Below are positions 41,772 through 53,119 of a stretch of 64,000 bases of DNA, piece by piece (position 1 is the first letter of the stretch; each line of letters opens with the position of its first letter). This DNA comes from Dendrocalamus latiflorus (Eukaryota; Streptophyta; Magnoliopsida; Poales; Poaceae). The notes under the pieces were generated by a model. That model ran no database searches. It was given only the letters and a program-made list of their open reading frames with translations, and was not told the origin of the DNA. Both the position numbers and the translations under genes were made by a program. The DNA lies in contig CM029640.1 of NCBI GenBank assembly GCA_017311315.1, positions 33,169,092 through 33,233,091 of the forward strand, given 5' to 3'.

Positions 41772-44700
41772 ATGCCTGAAATAACCTAAAAATTCAAAAA
41801 TTTTGAACTTTTATTTGAATTTTGCTTGATTTTCCCTTCCCTTTTCCAATTTGGCAACTTCCCAGTGAAATGCGCTTTCCCTTTTGGCATTTCCGTCTTC
41901 TCCTTTCTCGAGCTAGTTGCTTTTAAAGCGCCCACTCCACTGTCTTGAGCTCCCTAACACTCCCACAAACCTCACCGAACCAGCAATTCTAGCTCAAGTT
42001 GACCGCATCGCCGCCAGTACCTCCCTTGCGCCCGGTGAGCCCTAGCGGCCAACTTGCGATTTCGTCAATTATTTTTCAATTTCTTGCACTGACACGATCT
42101 TCTTTACCTCCTGAACACGACGGTGGACTCCCCTAAATGAGAGCTTTCGCCGAAAGCCCTGGTGGCTGGAACCGCTGCCGGCCGAAACACCCCTCCCGTG
42201 GACAGCCCTACTGGACCTTTCCCGACCCAAACCACCACCACCATCGTGATCCTGATACTCCCTAGATGGTTAAATCGCTTTCAATTTCGTTGGAAACCCA
42301 CCGGAGGTCCTTGGCGCCGTCGTGAAGGCCGCTGCCTTTCCGCCTGCCGCCAGTCACCACCGTCCCTCTCCTCGCCTTCCAAAGCCCAAAAATGGGTTCT
42401 TGAGCTTATGTGTTTGCGCTAGCTTCTGATTTCTCCGAGGAGACAGTTCAAGGTTCAGATCTGAGCACCGAAGTCTACGAGCTCGTTGAAGTGACAGAGT
42501 AGCAAGGCAAGTTACAAGTTTTTGATCATATTGAATCCCAGAAAATTTACATTACTTAATTAATGTATTTTCATTATTGTTAATTGTGAAATGTTAATTG
42601 ATTAAAATAAATGTTTAGAATGACATGTTAAATAGTTAAAACCTACTACTGATAAATGCTCTGTTTAATTTGAGGCCACATTCACCTTGATAGCCTTAGT
42701 AATACTTAAAATATTGTATAAATAATTGTAGATCATCTCATTCAAAACTTTGAATTACTAAGTGATTTGGCCGTTGGCCGGTAGGGTTTATTAATGTCAG
42801 ACCCAGATTTTACAATCCGGAATCTTCTGTGATTTTACGGCACTATTCCCTGGATCAGTAGATAGTGCTCACAGTTACAATAATGAATATCAAAATACAT
42901 ATCATGCGGAAGCGTAAATATAATAGTAGACTTACTCATGGGCCGATTAGGCCGAAATCATTAAATTGCAGCAGCGAAAGAACGAGCACACAGGTGAGAC
43001 CTTCAGGACATGCCCACAGGCAGCCAACTGGAGGATCGCGATCTAGTTCTTGACATCTTCATCTTCTTCGCCATCATGATCCAAAAGTATTGTTGAAGCG
43101 TAGTGATCTGATTCCTGCTTCTGAATTTGTCGCAAAAGCGAGTGTGAGCACAAACCACCGTGCTTGCGAGCCAATACATAGAATGCAAATAAATAATATG
43201 CATGGCTTAACAAAGGAGAGGCTCGGGTTATTTTATTTGCCAAAAATTCGCTTTTAGGAGCATTGTTATTATTTAATCATAGTGTTATTGTTACTTCCTA
43301 TACTCCACCTAGCGACTACCATAATCGACTTAATCCACCAAAATACACTTTCTTTATTGATTTCTGTCTAAGACTCCAAACAGCGAATATCATCAATTAT
43401 GCAATCCACCAATCATACCTTCATTGCTGCCTAAATCCCCAAATAGCGAGTATCATAACTTATATAATCCACTGATCAATTACTGCCTAAAACTCCAAAC
43501 TGCTAGCGACATCATTTATCTAATATCATTTATTTATTCCACCAGTATCTTTTGCATTCTAAATTCTTAACAATCTAATCCTTTCGTTATTGATCCACAA
43601 TCATAACTTACTTCTTCAATAATCCATCTTATTTTTCCATTATCTATCTCTAACTAATTCATGAGTATACATCCACCAAGAATATCATTAACCAAGTATA
43701 CGATTCTCTAGTATATATCCACCAAGTATATCATTGATTAGGTCTACGATTCACCAGTATTCATCCACCCAGAATATCATTGATCACGTTTATACTCCAG
43801 GAATTGTTATCATACTCCAAACTCCCAAGATCAATTCATCCATCCCGAACTTGTTCAAATCCTATTAATCCCAATATTGTCATCATCTTCCAAGAATTTA
43901 TATCAAATATCAGTGTTGTAATCCAACCAATACCCTTGCACTTCCTAATACTCCAAAGATCATATAAATCATCTATCTAGTCTAGATATCCATTTGGGCT
44001 CATTTCTCCCAGAATCCACACTATCGTTTTCTTTTTATAATCGACATGAGTCCACCAATATATTTATGTTTTTACCACAAACTTCCATCTTCATTACTCC
44101 CGACTCTACTTATTTCCTCATATATTTTACTTTGCGGGAAGAGAAAATATTTTACTTTTGCAATATGATACATAAAAATTTCCTGAGACCTAGCAGTTTT
44201 GAACAAAAACATAATGTTCAAGAAAATGCAATAATAATAGCGATCCATATTCCATCCACCGTTACATGGCATCCGCACCATATAGCATCTTTCAGTGTTA
44301 TAGCCACTTAACTTACAACTGGGACGACACCCAAGACAATTCAAATCAGGGCTTTCCACTGTCCTTCACTTTTCCAAACCCACCCATAAAGCATTTTGAA
44401 ATAGAACTATATCTAGTTAAGTTCCCATGTCCGCCCTTGACCGTGGGTACGGCTATTCGAATAGCCGTGACTCTGCAGAGTTTGTACACATTCACCACAA
44501 GAGACAATCAACTCGTTGCCCCACACGATTTCTTAGTCATGTGGTTGAGCAGACCATCACAGTGACTTTTTAAAGTATCTAGTTCCCTTTATCATCTTAC
44601 CTTATGGGAAACTGCCCATTTGCGGTGGGTCCCATCTATGCACGGGATGTTCCCCACGGTTACTAGCATTATTCGGGCTCCACTCCCCTCAGCGCTAGTA

Positions 44701-46626
44701 CGACTGGGAAACTTCACCCTCCACTCGGTGTCCCTTTAGGCCTTCTCTTGCCCTTACGTATCCACTTCTATCCACTACCAGTGAGATGAGTCCGAGAATT
44801 TCGATAAATTTACTTAGCCAAGTTGCACTTTGCAGACTTGTGGTTGCACTGTTTTACACAGGAGGTCATGACAAGATTCGGTCCTTAGGAGTACCTGAGC
44901 GGTTCTACCACACTCCACAATTTTGTGCTTCCACTGCACCACATATCAGCCCCCAAACCATCCGCTCAGATATTTAAGCAAATTGGGATTTTTGGGAGCA
45001 TAAAATAATCATGTCAAAATATACCAGTCATTCCCACCATGACTGTCCAAACCAGTATCTCATGATTAAAAGTGGCAATGATGTTTGGGGCATTTCAGCG
45101 CCCCCGAGTATCTATGCAGTACTAAGCATAGCGTATAATTAGAGACTTATTTTCGAAAGGTTACTATTAAAATTTTGCTAGGGAGACAAGGTTCACACAT
45201 TCAAATATTCCAAAGGAGAGGTAATATTAATCAAGTTAAATAATGGGCATATAACTAGAATCATAAATTAAACATGTATTTGCATATAAACTAACAGCAT
45301 GCAATTTGATAATTTAAATCAAAGTAATTTGCAGAAAACGTAGGTTCAACATGATCAAAGTATTGACTCGCCTAGCGCGGTTTACCGCGGTCTTGAGCTC
45401 ACACGATGCTTTTTTCTTGAGCTTTTGGCGTTTATCTTCACTTCGAGTTTGATCTCGCTTGATCCATTGAATCTTCACGACTTCCGATTTCTAATTACAC
45501 GGCAACGACTGAATCCAAATAAAAGCAAATAACTCAAAAAGATCCAAATAAATCCGAATAAACTCAATTTAGTTTTAGTATGAGTTAATGGGTGATTTGG
45601 GTTATTTGAGGTAAGGGCGATGGTAGAGTACGATGACTGGATCTTTTTATTAGCAATTTCTTTTATTATTTTGGTATTTATCAAGGAAGTTCCATGAGTT
45701 AGGTTAATCCTATAAATTGATGTATTTTGTCGAGTGCTAACATTCAGGGCATATGATATCTATATATAAGTGATGTTTGCAAATTTTGTCTTACCGAGTT
45801 AATCTTATAGCCCATGTTTCTAGCATTCTGTGGTATGATATTTTATGTACCTCCATTAATCACGAGGCTAAGTTTAATTTGAATTATGGTTTATTTATAC
45901 GGGTCCCGGCTTGCTATACATTTATACCTCATATAAATATGCACTAAAGCTAGAGTTAAGATTTAATTGAGGGCACTGTCATTATCTTGCTTATACTTTA
46001 GCTACTATTATGCTTAACTTTATTTCAAATTTTAGTTTAAGCTTAGCAACTTGAGTAAGGCTTGATATGTATCATTTTATGTGACCCTAATTACTCGTGT
46101 TAATGGTTGAATGTTTACTTCAGAGTATTTATATATTTATGAGATTATTTTGGTATTTGATGACCTAAGGCTATTATATTTTAGCGTCTGTAGATTATTA
46201 TGACCCTTTTAATTCCAATGTTCTTTGAAAATTACTTGATACTGATATTTTATTTCTTTATAACTCGAGCCTGCTACGCATGATGATATTTTGTTATCAA
46301 TATTAACTAAGGCTACCATTTAAGATTTCATGATTGGCAATATTTTAAACATTGGGCATATATCTTGATTTTTAATTAATGACAATATTTGGTCATTTAT
46401 CCTAAGTTGTTTTCCTTTATCAATGTCTTTAGTCTAGTATCTGGTATTTAGAAAAATTTTCAAACCATATTGGTTAATCATCTATGAACTATTTCAAATT
46501 TAAATCTTCAAATACTCTCATTTTTTCCTAATTTAATTGGTTAGCTTCCCTTAAATCATTCTCTAATTTTATATAATTTTTCTTACTTAAAATGGACTGC
46601 AAAAATCAATTTAAAAAGAAATGGCA

Positions 46627-46712
46627 GAGGGCGCCAACCTTTGGAATCGAACTCAAGACCTACTGATTCGGGCGCTTGATTTCACTCAGCTGACCAACTG
46701 GATATATGGCTC
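46627..46712 (-). ncRNA. tRNA-like segment with A- and B-box
   Basis: Minus strand: GTTGGTCAGCTGAGT (A-box-like) then, about 40 bp on, GAGTTCGATTCC (B-box-like) and AAAGGTTGGCGCC. The order and spacing match a Pol III tRNA or a tRNA-derived SINE head, but I could not close a full cloverleaf. It lies inside the inner LTR, so it may be a chance tRNA-like region of that LTR family. Confidence 0.3.
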
Positions 46713-47638
46713 TTAGCGATTTTATTGGAGGGGGTATTACAAATGAGCAAGCACGTGGATGGGGCCAAAGCAGAGCATGCCGGCGGCGCTCGGGGCTAGC
46801 ATTGCTGGTGGCAGGTGATGGCCGGAGAGGGTGGGCAACCGGGAGAAATGGGTTCCGTCGGAGGTAGGGAGGCTTATGGGGGATGTGTAGCCGCCCGGGG
46901 TGGTGCCAGGAGACGACGGCGGCGCCGAGAGCGGCCGGCGGCGAAGGTGGAGCAGGGCACCGGCGCCGGCGTGGATGGGAGGAAATCCGGTGAGTGCGCA
47001 GGCGGTAGGGCCCGTAGAGGTAGCTCACCTTGCGGCCGTTCGGACCGGAGAAGAGCCGAGGCGGGCTGGCGGCGTGGACCGGCGGCGGCGCGGGGAGGCT
47101 CACGTGGAGAGAGGAGCTCCGGCGAGGGGAGGCTCGACCGGCGGTTGGCGGAGGTTCGGGACGTCGTGGAGGTACTCCCGGGGCGCGGAATCAACCGGGG
47201 GTGCCTCGAGGGAGCAGCGGCGCCGGTGGTGGCGACTTCGGCCGGCGGCGATGAAAACGGGCAATGCACGATCTCCGGCGCACCGGAGTCCAATTAACGC
47301 GGTGGAGTGGTGTACGGGGAGCTGTGCTACACGGTGACGCACTTAGGGCGGTGGGGAACCGTCGGATGACCGGGAACAGCGTGGTGGCGCGGCGATGGTT
47401 CACGGGTGCTATGCAGGAGAAAAGACTGAGGAGCAACGAGGTGGCGCAGAGCTTTTTATGGTATCGGGGGAGGTTGTGGAGACAGTGGGCGCGCATGAGA
47501 AACCGGGGGCGACAGGGGAAATCGGTGGGCGAGGGCTGGAGCATGGCTGCCATGCGAAGAAAAGAAGCTGAGCGCAGCAGAGAGGAGTGGCGCGGGCGCG
47601 CTGGGGAAGAAGAGAGGAAAGAGAGGGAGGGGCGGAGC

Positions 47639-48742
47639 TAGGGGTGGCAACGAGCCAAGCCAAGCCTGGCTCGGCTCGGCTCGTGAAAGCTTGGTGAAAT
47701 GAAGGCTCGGTTCGACTCAGCTTGGTTAGGATATCAAGCTTTTTTGTGGGCTCGGTTCGGCTCGTGGTGCGGCTCGAGCCAGCTCGCGAGGGCTCGCGAG
47801 CCAACAATGGGTACGCCCGCGAGGGGCTCAGGGAGATCGCCGGCCTGAGCAGGCTCTGCCGGTGGGCCGACGAGCCCAGGCTGAAGCGCGCGGCGGTGAC
47901 CAACGCGCCGAGGGGCAACGCCGAGCTCATGATCTCCACCCTCGGTCTCTCCGACTTCTTCCAGCTCATCATCACCACCGACGACTGCACCCGCCCTAAG
48001 CCGTTCCCGGACCCCTACCTCAGGGAAAATGGCAAATCAAAGAAAATAGCAACCAATCCATAAGAAATCGGGAAGGCTTGAGGAAGAGAACACCAGATTC
48101 GGGCTCTAGGCCGCAGATCCGGCGGCAATACCCCAGGCGCAGCCGAGCGGCGAGGAGAGGACGGTCCGGGCGGCAAAGCTCGGCGAGGGTAGGCGGCGCA
48201 TAGGAGAGAGAGGGAGCCGGTAGCGGTAGGGTAGCGCAGAGGCTGGGTCGAGGCAGGCGCGTCAGTGGAGCGACGCCCGGAGGCCGGAGACGCGGCACAG
48301 GGGCGGAGCCGAACCCGAATGGTGCGGTGATGCGGCGCGGGAGGCTGGGGCGGCGCCGGTGTGAGGGGAACCGGAAGAAGAGGGTGGAGCTGAGGCGGCG
48401 CGGCATAGGAGAGAGAGAGAGAGCCGCGACCGCGAGGGAGAGGAAGCAGAGGGGGAGGCGTTGAGGCGTCGGTGGAAAAAGGGGAGGAGAGGAAGAGGCG
48501 CTGGCGGCGGAAGGCACAAGAAAAGGCAGAAAGAAAAGAAGAAAGTGGAAGGAACGAGGGGAGTCGCCGAGTCGGGAGAGTTGGGCCGAGCCAACCGAGC
48601 CGCTTGCGAGCTGGCTCGGGCTCGGCTCGTTTAGATCCCGAGCTTTTTTGCTGGCTCAGTTCGGCTCGTTTCATCCACGAGCCGAGCCAAGCCTTCATGA
48701 GCCCGAGCTAGCTCACGAGCCCGAGCTTTTTTGCCAGCCCTA
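47639..48742 (+). mobile_element. Pack-hAT, 1.1 kb, with captured host sequence
   Basis: The ends TAGGGGTGGCAACGAGCC and (reversed) TAGGGCTGGCAAAAAAGCTC form the hAT-type TIR TAGGGSTGGCAA. A perfect 8-bp duplication GGCGGAGC lies at 47631-47638 and 48743-48750. Subterminal regions are full of GGCTCG/CGAGCC words in both orientations. The interior contains a HAD-phosphatase exon piece (about 47803-48027) and a second GC-rich block (48060-48600) that looks like another captured promoter or leader. Confidence 0.88.
47722..48063 (+). pseudogene. Captured HAD-family hydrolase fragment inside the hAT
   Basis: A 113-codon open frame. Its centre, YAREGLREIAGLSRLCRWAD then LKRAAVTNAPRGNAELMIST, LGLSDFFQLIITTDDCTRPK and PFPDPYLR, is the HAD-phosphatase core with motif II (VTNAP, T/S loop) and the motif III lysine region (RPKPFPDPYL), as in plant phosphoglycolate/sugar-phosphatase-like SGPP proteins. 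The motif I aspartate domain and the C-terminus are missing. The fragment ends at a CTCAG exon-like edge, after which sequence is unrelated. Both ends are fused to transposon-derived codons. Not expected to be an active enzyme, but the frame is open. Confidence 0.75.
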
Positions 48743-48961
48743 GGCGGAGCTGGGCCCAGCGGCCAGGGAGAAGGGAAGCGGGGGAGGAGAAGAAATGGGC
48801 CGGGTCGTTCGGCCGACCGAATGCATTTTTTTCTTTTTTTGTACATGGATGTATATATATATTATATATTGTTGTTTTGCTGGCTTATTTAATTTTGCAT
48901 ATTTTTATTTCCTATTGCTAAACTCTTTCTTGCACAATTTGTATATACACGTGTGTGTGTG

Positions 48962-48964
<3 letters not shown>

Positions 48965-48993
<29 letters not shown>

Positions 48994-49073
48994 TGTATGT
49001 ATGTATGTATGTATGTATGTATGTATGTATGTATGTATGTATGTATGTATGTATGTATGTATGTATGTATGTA
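48965..49073 (+). repeat. (GTAT)n microsatellite
   Basis: About 26 uninterrupted copies of GTAT, preceded by GTGTGTGTGT. The MYVCMYVC/HTYIHTYI frames here are artefacts. Confidence 0.97.
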
Positions 49074-50492
49074 TATGTGTTTGTATTCTGTTCACCCGCT
49101 TTCATTGCTATTTATGCCATTATTTTCAAAATGAGATTTTATATTTTTAACTCAGGTTTTCTCTCTTCTTATACTGGATCATCTTTTCAGATTCGTATTT
49201 TAAATCTTGATTTTCTATTAAATATGTTTGCTTCTTCTGGATCCTTTTAACTTTTGGAACCTTCACGAAATTTCTCAGAAAAACATCATAAACTCCAAAT
49301 TCAAATAAAACATATTGCAAAATAATTCAAAAGCTTCACATTTTCAAATTTCAAAATTTTGGGATGTTACAATTAAACTGGTACTAGGGTAAGGGTATGT
49401 TGTGGAAAGCCACGAGGTGACCTTCGTCCACGATCTTACCCTAGGGTGGAGGCTGGTTCGGAAAGGTGGTAGTGCTGTTGAGCACAGATGGGAACATGGT
49501 TGGTGCCTCAGGTGAAAATTTTAAGGACGAAAATCTTATGCTAAGTAAAAGACACAGTAATCACTCAACCACAGGAGTTGCCCTTGTCAACCCTGGTTTA
49601 GTAGCTGCTCAACTTAATTGAATCTCTACAGGGTGTGGGTGTGTTGATGATGGGGAGTTAGGTATGTGGAACGGTAAAACCATACCTAACAACGATAGAT
49701 GTCACTCAGAGTGGGCAAAGGAGTTTAGGGTTAGTTGTGAGCCGTGCCTAAGTGATTCTATCGGGTAGAGCCTATATAAAGAATTAAGCAGTGAAACGAC
49801 CTGGTTTTCCTAACTCTGTCACGGGAGTTAATAAATCGTGTGGGTAAAGCTGAGCAACTCTGCAGAGTGAAATTAATGGTATTCGAATACGCCGTACTTC
49901 CGGTTAATGAAGTTGTGTTAATTGGTGATTCCAGTAACAAAGCATAAGTAGAGTTTAAAATGTTTTAATTGGTGTAACTGTGAATTAACTGTTGAAGGAA
50001 AACCCCCTTACTCTTAAGGAGAACTGTTTTAATTTTTCATGTCTGTAAATAAAATTGCATCCACTCGATATAATAAAATCAGTATATTCCCACCCTTGAA
50101 TATTCTTATAAGTAGTAAATTAGGGTTTACCTTTGTGACTTGCGGGGTACGGTTGTACTCATAACTTGCTAAACAATAACAGAAGACCAATGGCATCAAG
50201 AAGCCCCAGTCGAAGACTAGGTTCCCGAAGAGCCTTTCTTCTCTGAGGAAGAGTGGTTTTAGGTCTTAGCTGCGCTCAGGCCACTTGGGAGTTTTGTGAT
50301 GTAAGATAGTTTTGGGCTTGCACGTCCGCTGAGAAAACTAGTTGTTAAACCGTATGTTGTAACAAAAGTTGGATCTTTTGATGTAAACTTGTGCTGTTGT
50401 GATAATCACTCATATTCAGTACTCCGTAACTGTTCATTTTGGATGGTTACGGGGATCCTTAATGCCTTCAGAAATGGGGGCATTACAATGCC

Positions 50493-51265
50493 ATCCCGCC
50501 GCTGATTGCCAATCCTGCCCTGTAGAAGCACAATCCTTGCATTTGCATACGTGGAGCTAATGTATAAAAGTCGAGTTTCTGCCGCTGCTTTTACTCTTGC
50601 CGGTTTTTTGTTCTTCGTGTTGCTTACGTGACCTTATTACGAGACGGCAGTTCACGAATTACCAGCGAAATTAAAATCCCAGGTAGGTCAAGTCTGTTTG
50701 GGAGTAGAAGATAAACAAGTGCTATCAATTCCATCACCAAATGAGTGGGACCATCGCATTATTATCGAAATCTCATATCAGAACATCAAATCCGAGCTAT
50801 AGAACTGGAAAATCGATAAGAAAATTCCAGATCAGAACATCAGATTCCAGATCAGGCTCACAACAACCAAACTGATGGAGGAGAGAGGATGGAGGACCGG
50901 AGGAGGATCCCGTTATGGGGAGCCGAAGCCAGTGGCTGCCATGGCGGTGGAGGCAGAGCTCACCATCGATGAATTCATCGAGGTCTTGGGTGCTCCCGTG
51001 TCATTTGGCAAACCTTGCGAGTTGCAAGGGCCATTGCTCGACCTCCATTTCGATGTAGAAGTTTTTCTACAATAACTAGCTCTTTAAATATGATGTCTTT
51101 TTTAAGATGATGTCTACTAGTTAATTGTGGTACATACTGTACCGACTTCATTTATATCAGCAAAAACCACACGTAAGTTTCAATTACTCTATAATCTCTC
51201 ATACGAATTCATACGAATAACCTAAAAGATACAAGCCACAGCCAAAAGTCACAAACTGCAGCAAA
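50493..51265. other. Noncoding, one small open frame
   Basis: ATG 50875 opens a 66-codon frame (AVEAELTIDEFIEVLGAPVS) that I do not recognise; it might be a gene scrap. Otherwise nothing supported. Confidence 0.35.
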
Positions 51266-51269
51266 AAAA

Positions 51270-51710
51270 AAACAGGCCCATGACATCACCCATTTTCCGG
51301 ATTGCACATGTTTAGTACTGTACTGCTAACCACAAGTACAGGAACACACCGTAAAAGGGCTCACACCCCAAAGGTTCACCGCTGGACCTGGTTGTGTGGG
51401 CCTGTAACTCCAGCCAACGGAGGGCAAAAGAGTTGCCTGGGTTTGCCGTGTTTGGTTTAGGGTTAGGGGCTCGCAACCACCCATGAGTGCGCCGGCGGGA
51501 CACGCCTCCGGTCGAGCCTGAATCGTCGTTCTGGGTTTCCATACGGAGCAAAAAGTACACATGAAGCGTGACGACTGACGAGCCTATGTAGATCTTGACC
51601 CCTTGAGGGCGCTTGCTTTTTTTTTTTTGAGTCGTGACGAGGCTCCCGATAATATGGTTGCTCTAGGTTCGCTCGCTGACCCCTCTCATCAACTCTTTTT
51701 GGATTTCATC
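51270..51710 (+). repeat. Dispersed LINE-like 3' repeat, copy 3
   Basis: ATTTTCCGGATTGCACATGT, GCTAACCACAAGTAC, GTGGGCCTGTAACTCCAGCC, GGGTTTCCATACGGAGC and GGTTCGCTCGCTGACCCCTC then TCATCAACTCTTTT occur in the same order and orientation as copy 2 at 27.08-27.62 kb. Confidence 0.55.
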
Positions 51711-52129
51711 AACTCCTATTTTGGAATGAGAATCCTCGCATCACAGATATATCTCCTTGAAAAAACTAGAAAACGTGAACGGTATACCATCCGCTCTCTC
51801 TCTCTCACTCACTCTCTCTTGGCCGCTACATCACTCTCTCACTCTTGCTCTCGAGCTAACAGGGGGTGCCGCTGCCGTCTACTGGTTTATCACGCCCCCT
51901 AGATGTAAAGGGAGGCTGATGAGGCGGTGGTCCAGTGGTGGGCAGCAGCAAAGGGAGGTATGGTCAGACGGTGAACTAAATATTAGGTTGGACGGAGGAG
52001 GGGACAACGGCGCAGAGAGGGGGTGGGGGGAGGCAAGGAGGGGGTGCAAAGATACGCCAGCGTTGGAGAAGACAGAGAGGGTGGCGGGGAGGGAGAGCTT
52101 GCCGGTGGGGGAAGCTACACCGGCACTGA

Positions 52130-52175
<46 letters not shown>

Positions 52176-52975
52176 AGGGAGAGTGGTGGGGAAGGAGAGG
52201 CTATACCGTTAAGAGCTCTTCTGACGATATATCATTTCCTAGTTGCTCTCTTTGTTGTGTATGAAATCCATCACTGTTTGCTAATCTCTGCCGTTTGTGG
52301 GACGTGAGTTTGGAATTGGAGATGCAGTTTGCGTTGTTTGATGACTCAAAACTATTTTTTAGATGGAATTTGCTTAGAGATACTTGAGTGTTTTTTATGT
52401 TTGTGAGTACTTAATTTTTAATCCATTGACTGTTGTTTTCTGATTCATGTTGTGTTTATGATTTTTTTCTTCGGGGTGAACAATGTGATAAGTGAGTAAT
52501 CAATTTATTTAATATTGTCGGGAGCCGCAACATAAACAACCAAGTAGAGTTTTTCTATAATTTTTTGTTGTGTTCCTTGTAGTTTGTTTTGTTCCTCATT
52601 TTTTTATAAATTGTCACATCGTTTTTTTAAATAATTTGATTTGTATAAAACCAGTATATAATTGATGTAAAAAATGTTATGCAAAAAATAATAATATGTA
52701 TTAGAGCATTTCTCGATATGTCACATCACATGCTAATAAATAATGAGTAAATTAGTGGACATAGGTAAGTATGCATTTAACACTTAAATAATTGAGTATT
52801 CTTTGATAAAATAGTACTCAAACAGGAAAAAAAGATAAAGTGATTTTACCTATTAAATCTAGATCTAATGATTTAAAATTTAAGTGCTATTTAGTAACAA
52901 AGCACTCCAGTACTATAGACACCGCCTTCTTTGTTCTGTATGCAGTGAACATTCTTTTTTTCTTCACCCGCTGAC
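51711..52975. other. Noncoding stretch with GA microsatellite
   Basis: 51757-52212 is open but low-complexity (Ser/Leu-rich then REREREER from the GA run). 52310-52975 is AT-rich, with nothing recognised. Confidence 0.4.
52130..52172 (+). repeat. (GA)n microsatellite
   Basis: About 19 GA units in a row. Confidence 0.95.
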
Positions 52976-52981
52976 GAATGC

Positions 52982-52987
52982 TTTATT
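52982..52987 (-). terminator. Candidate polyadenylation signal of the DAO gene
   Basis: AATAAA on minus, 133 bp after the stop codon at 53120. Confidence 0.45.
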
Positions 52988-53119
52988 CGGGCACAGAAGT
53001 ACAAGGCTACAAGCGGCCAGTGACCACATGTTACTCAGTGCATTCACCCAATAGCGCTCACTTGACCATACAGATTAGAGTCAACCGTGTCAACTCGAAC
53101 AAGTGACCGTATGATGGTA

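Larger units (their letters stand above)
42795..49371 (-). mobile_element. Inner long LTR of the same kind, opposite orientation
   Basis: On minus it starts TGTAACATCCCAAAATTTTG (49371) and ends AATCTGGGTCTGACA (42795). ATTAA flanks it (42790-42794 and 49372-49376). It shares with the outer LTR the AT-rich start, a TATA word (CATAAAAAGC near 47455 on minus), a GC-rich leader, and ACTCTGCAGAGT plus TATTCGAATA-type words. Net of the hAT it is about 5.5 kb, long for a solo LTR, so another unseen insertion, or an internal deletion derivative, is possible. No gag or pol seen. Confidence 0.6.
41777..50487 (+). mobile_element. Outer long solo LTR, Tekay/Del-like, split by a nest
   Basis: Starts TGAAATAACCTAAAAATTC and ends AAATGGGGGCATTACA. 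ATGCC flanks it on both sides (41772-41776 and 50488-50492). Without the inner insertion (42795-49376) it is about 2.1 kb. It has a TTTTAAAGC TATA-like word near 41921 and a donor-like CCCGGTGAGCCC near 42032. Start TG(T)AA(C)A..CCCAAAATTT and end GG(T)GTTACA-like are typical of long-LTR Tekay/Del chromoviruses. With no internal domain in sight it reads as a solo LTR made by LTR-LTR recombination. Confidence 0.65.

Noticed and set aside
42795..45097. A separate solo LTR running TGTCAGACCC to GGGGCATTTCA
   Set aside because: Its flanks (ATTAA and GCGCC) do not match, whereas 42795-49371 has matching ATTAA on both sides.
46660..47990. Several overlapping open frames of 80-190 codons on both strands
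   Set aside because: GC-rich LTR leader DNA opens all frames; Ala/Arg/Pro-rich composition, no motif, and frames overlap on both strands.
48015..48698. 227-codon minus frame inside the Pack-hAT
   Set aside because: Ser/Pro/Arg-rich low-complexity, crosses the CGAGCC subterminal repeats and shares no motif with a known protein.
48889..49150. HTYIHTYI / MYVCMYVC frames
   Set aside because: Translation of the (GTAT)n microsatellite.
51757..52212. 151-codon plus frame
   Set aside because: The end is the GA microsatellite and the start is a CT-rich Leu/Ser run; no motif.
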